From Clostridia bacterium (lineage in GTDB: Bacteria > Bacillota > Clostridia > Christensenellales > Aristaeellaceae): DNA of 5,202 nucleotides. Shown in pieces: positions 4,641-5,202 of this stretch. The notes under the pieces are model-generated. The model saw nothing but the letters and a program-made list of their open reading frames with translations. It was not told where the DNA came from and did no database searches. Positions within the stretch are counted from its first letter, which is position 1. Every line of letters begins with the position of its first letter. The position numbers were made by a program, and so were the translations under genes. The stretch is from contig JAFUGB010000188.1 of assembly GCA_017469605.1 (NCBI GenBank), forward strand, positions 1-5,202, written 5' to 3'.

Positions 4641-5202
4641 GCTTCGGCCTCCTCACCATGCAGGAAGCAGCGGCACCGGTGCCCCGGCGCCACCTCGGTG
4701 AGCGCGGGCATGGCCTGCCTGCATTTTTCCATACATTGACTGCACCGGTCGGCAAAACGGCAGCCCTGCTGCCATTGGCCGCCGGGGGGCACGATGCCGG
4801 GGATGGTATACAGCTTGCGGCTTTCGCCGCCCAGCGAAGTCACCGCCTGCAGCAGTCCCAGGGTATAGGGATGGGCGGTTTGCCTGAACAGCTCCACCAC
4901 ATTTGCCTGCTCCACGATCTGCCCGGCATAAAACACCGCCACCTCCTCGCAGGTTTCGGCAATCACACCCAGGTCATGGGTGATCATGACGATGGAGGTA
5001 TCGTTCTGCTCCTTGAGATCGTTCATGAGCCTGAGGATCTGGGCCTGGATGGTCACATCCAGGGCTGTGGTGGGCTCATCCGCCAGAAGCAGGCGGGGAT
5101 CGTTGATCAGCGCAATGGCGATCATGATGCGCTGCAATTGCCCGCCGGACAGCTGATGCGGATAGGAAGACAGCGTCTGCTCGGGCCGGGGAATATTGAC
5201 CC
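4637..5202 (-). CDS. oppD: Oligopeptide/dipeptide ABC importer ATPase, OppD/DppD type (N-terminus outside window)
   Basis: The C-terminal 187 residues of the companion ATPase; the frame is open to the window edge, so Walker A and Q-loop are missing (about 140-150 residues by family length). A TTG at 5137 is internal, not a start: the codons before it encode SYPHQLSGGQ. Seen in order: signature LSGGQLQR, Walker B LLLADEP with its canonical Glu, D-loop TALD, H-loop MITHDLG, AHPYTLGLL, the IPGIVPPGGQWQQGC linker and a cysteine cluster spaced C-x5-C-x2-C-x3-C, ending GHRCRCF. TTALDVT is typical of the OppD/DppD/NikD partner, whereas the downstream gene has the OppF-type SAL-VS. The ATGA overlap makes the two genes the distal end of an operon that probably continues beyond the window with permease and binding-protein genes. 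The motifs seen predict a normal catalytic site. Confidence 0.95.
   Translation of the reverse strand, partial: VNIPRPEQTLSSYPHQLSGGQLQRIMIAIALINDPRLLLADEPTTALDVTIQAQILRLMNDLKEQNDTSIVMITHDLGVIAETCEEVAVFYAGQIVEQANVVELFRQTAHPYTLGLLQAVTSLGGESRKLYTIPGIVPPGGQWQQGCRFADRCSQCMEKCRQAMPALTEVAPGHRCRCFLHGEEAEA

Noticed and set aside
5135..5137. TTG as the start codon of the OppD-type ATPase
   Set aside because: The 21 codons before it are open and encode the conserved SYPHQLSGGQ signature region, so the gene continues past the window edge.

Overview
The window is a GC-rich piece of bacterial chromosome, most likely from a clostridial Firmicute (Bacillota). Support for this comes from strong AGGAGG-type ribosome binding sites, a signal peptide of the KLLALVLALVMALS type that is common in gut Clostridia, a dimeric-type (all-alpha) dUTPase, and short intergenic regions with simple intrinsic terminators. 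No ribosomal RNA or other taxonomic marker is present, so this placement is an inference from style.

Layout from left to right. Positions 1-142 hold no gene; they contain one perfect 10-bp hairpin. At 143-178 an intrinsic terminator ends a minus-strand gene (198-1865) for a secreted 5'-nucleotidase / UshA-type metallophosphoesterase with its own probable promoter. Upstream of it on the same strand (1974-2543) is a YgjP-like zinc metallopeptidase. That gene is divergent from a plus-strand HD-superfamily hydrolase (2627-3193). The 83-bp gap between them carries a striking 40-bp dyad in which two candidate promoters lie face to face. The HD gene converges on a minus-strand all-alpha dUTPase (3200-3559). 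The two stop codons are only 6 bp apart, and the HD gene's terminator is built from the last codons of the dUTPase gene. Beyond a 94-bp gap come the ends of an oligopeptide-type ABC importer operon on the minus strand: an OppF/DppF-type ATPase (3654-4640), overlapped by ATGA with an OppD/DppD-type ATPase (4637 to beyond 5202, N-terminus missing).

Taken together these are mostly housekeeping and nutrient-acquisition genes: peptide uptake, extracellular nucleotide salvage, dUTP removal and two hydrolases of unknown substrate. I see no mobile element, CRISPR array, RNA gene or defence system, and no convincing wholly new system. The points most worth a second look are: (1) a reciprocal Asp/Glu exchange in the Walker B and D-loop motifs of the OppF-type ATPase; (2) the symmetric divergent promoter/operator at 2558-2597; (3) the terminator embedded in the oppositely oriented dUTPase coding sequence; and (4) a matching additional cysteine in the C-terminal cysteine clusters of both ATPases.
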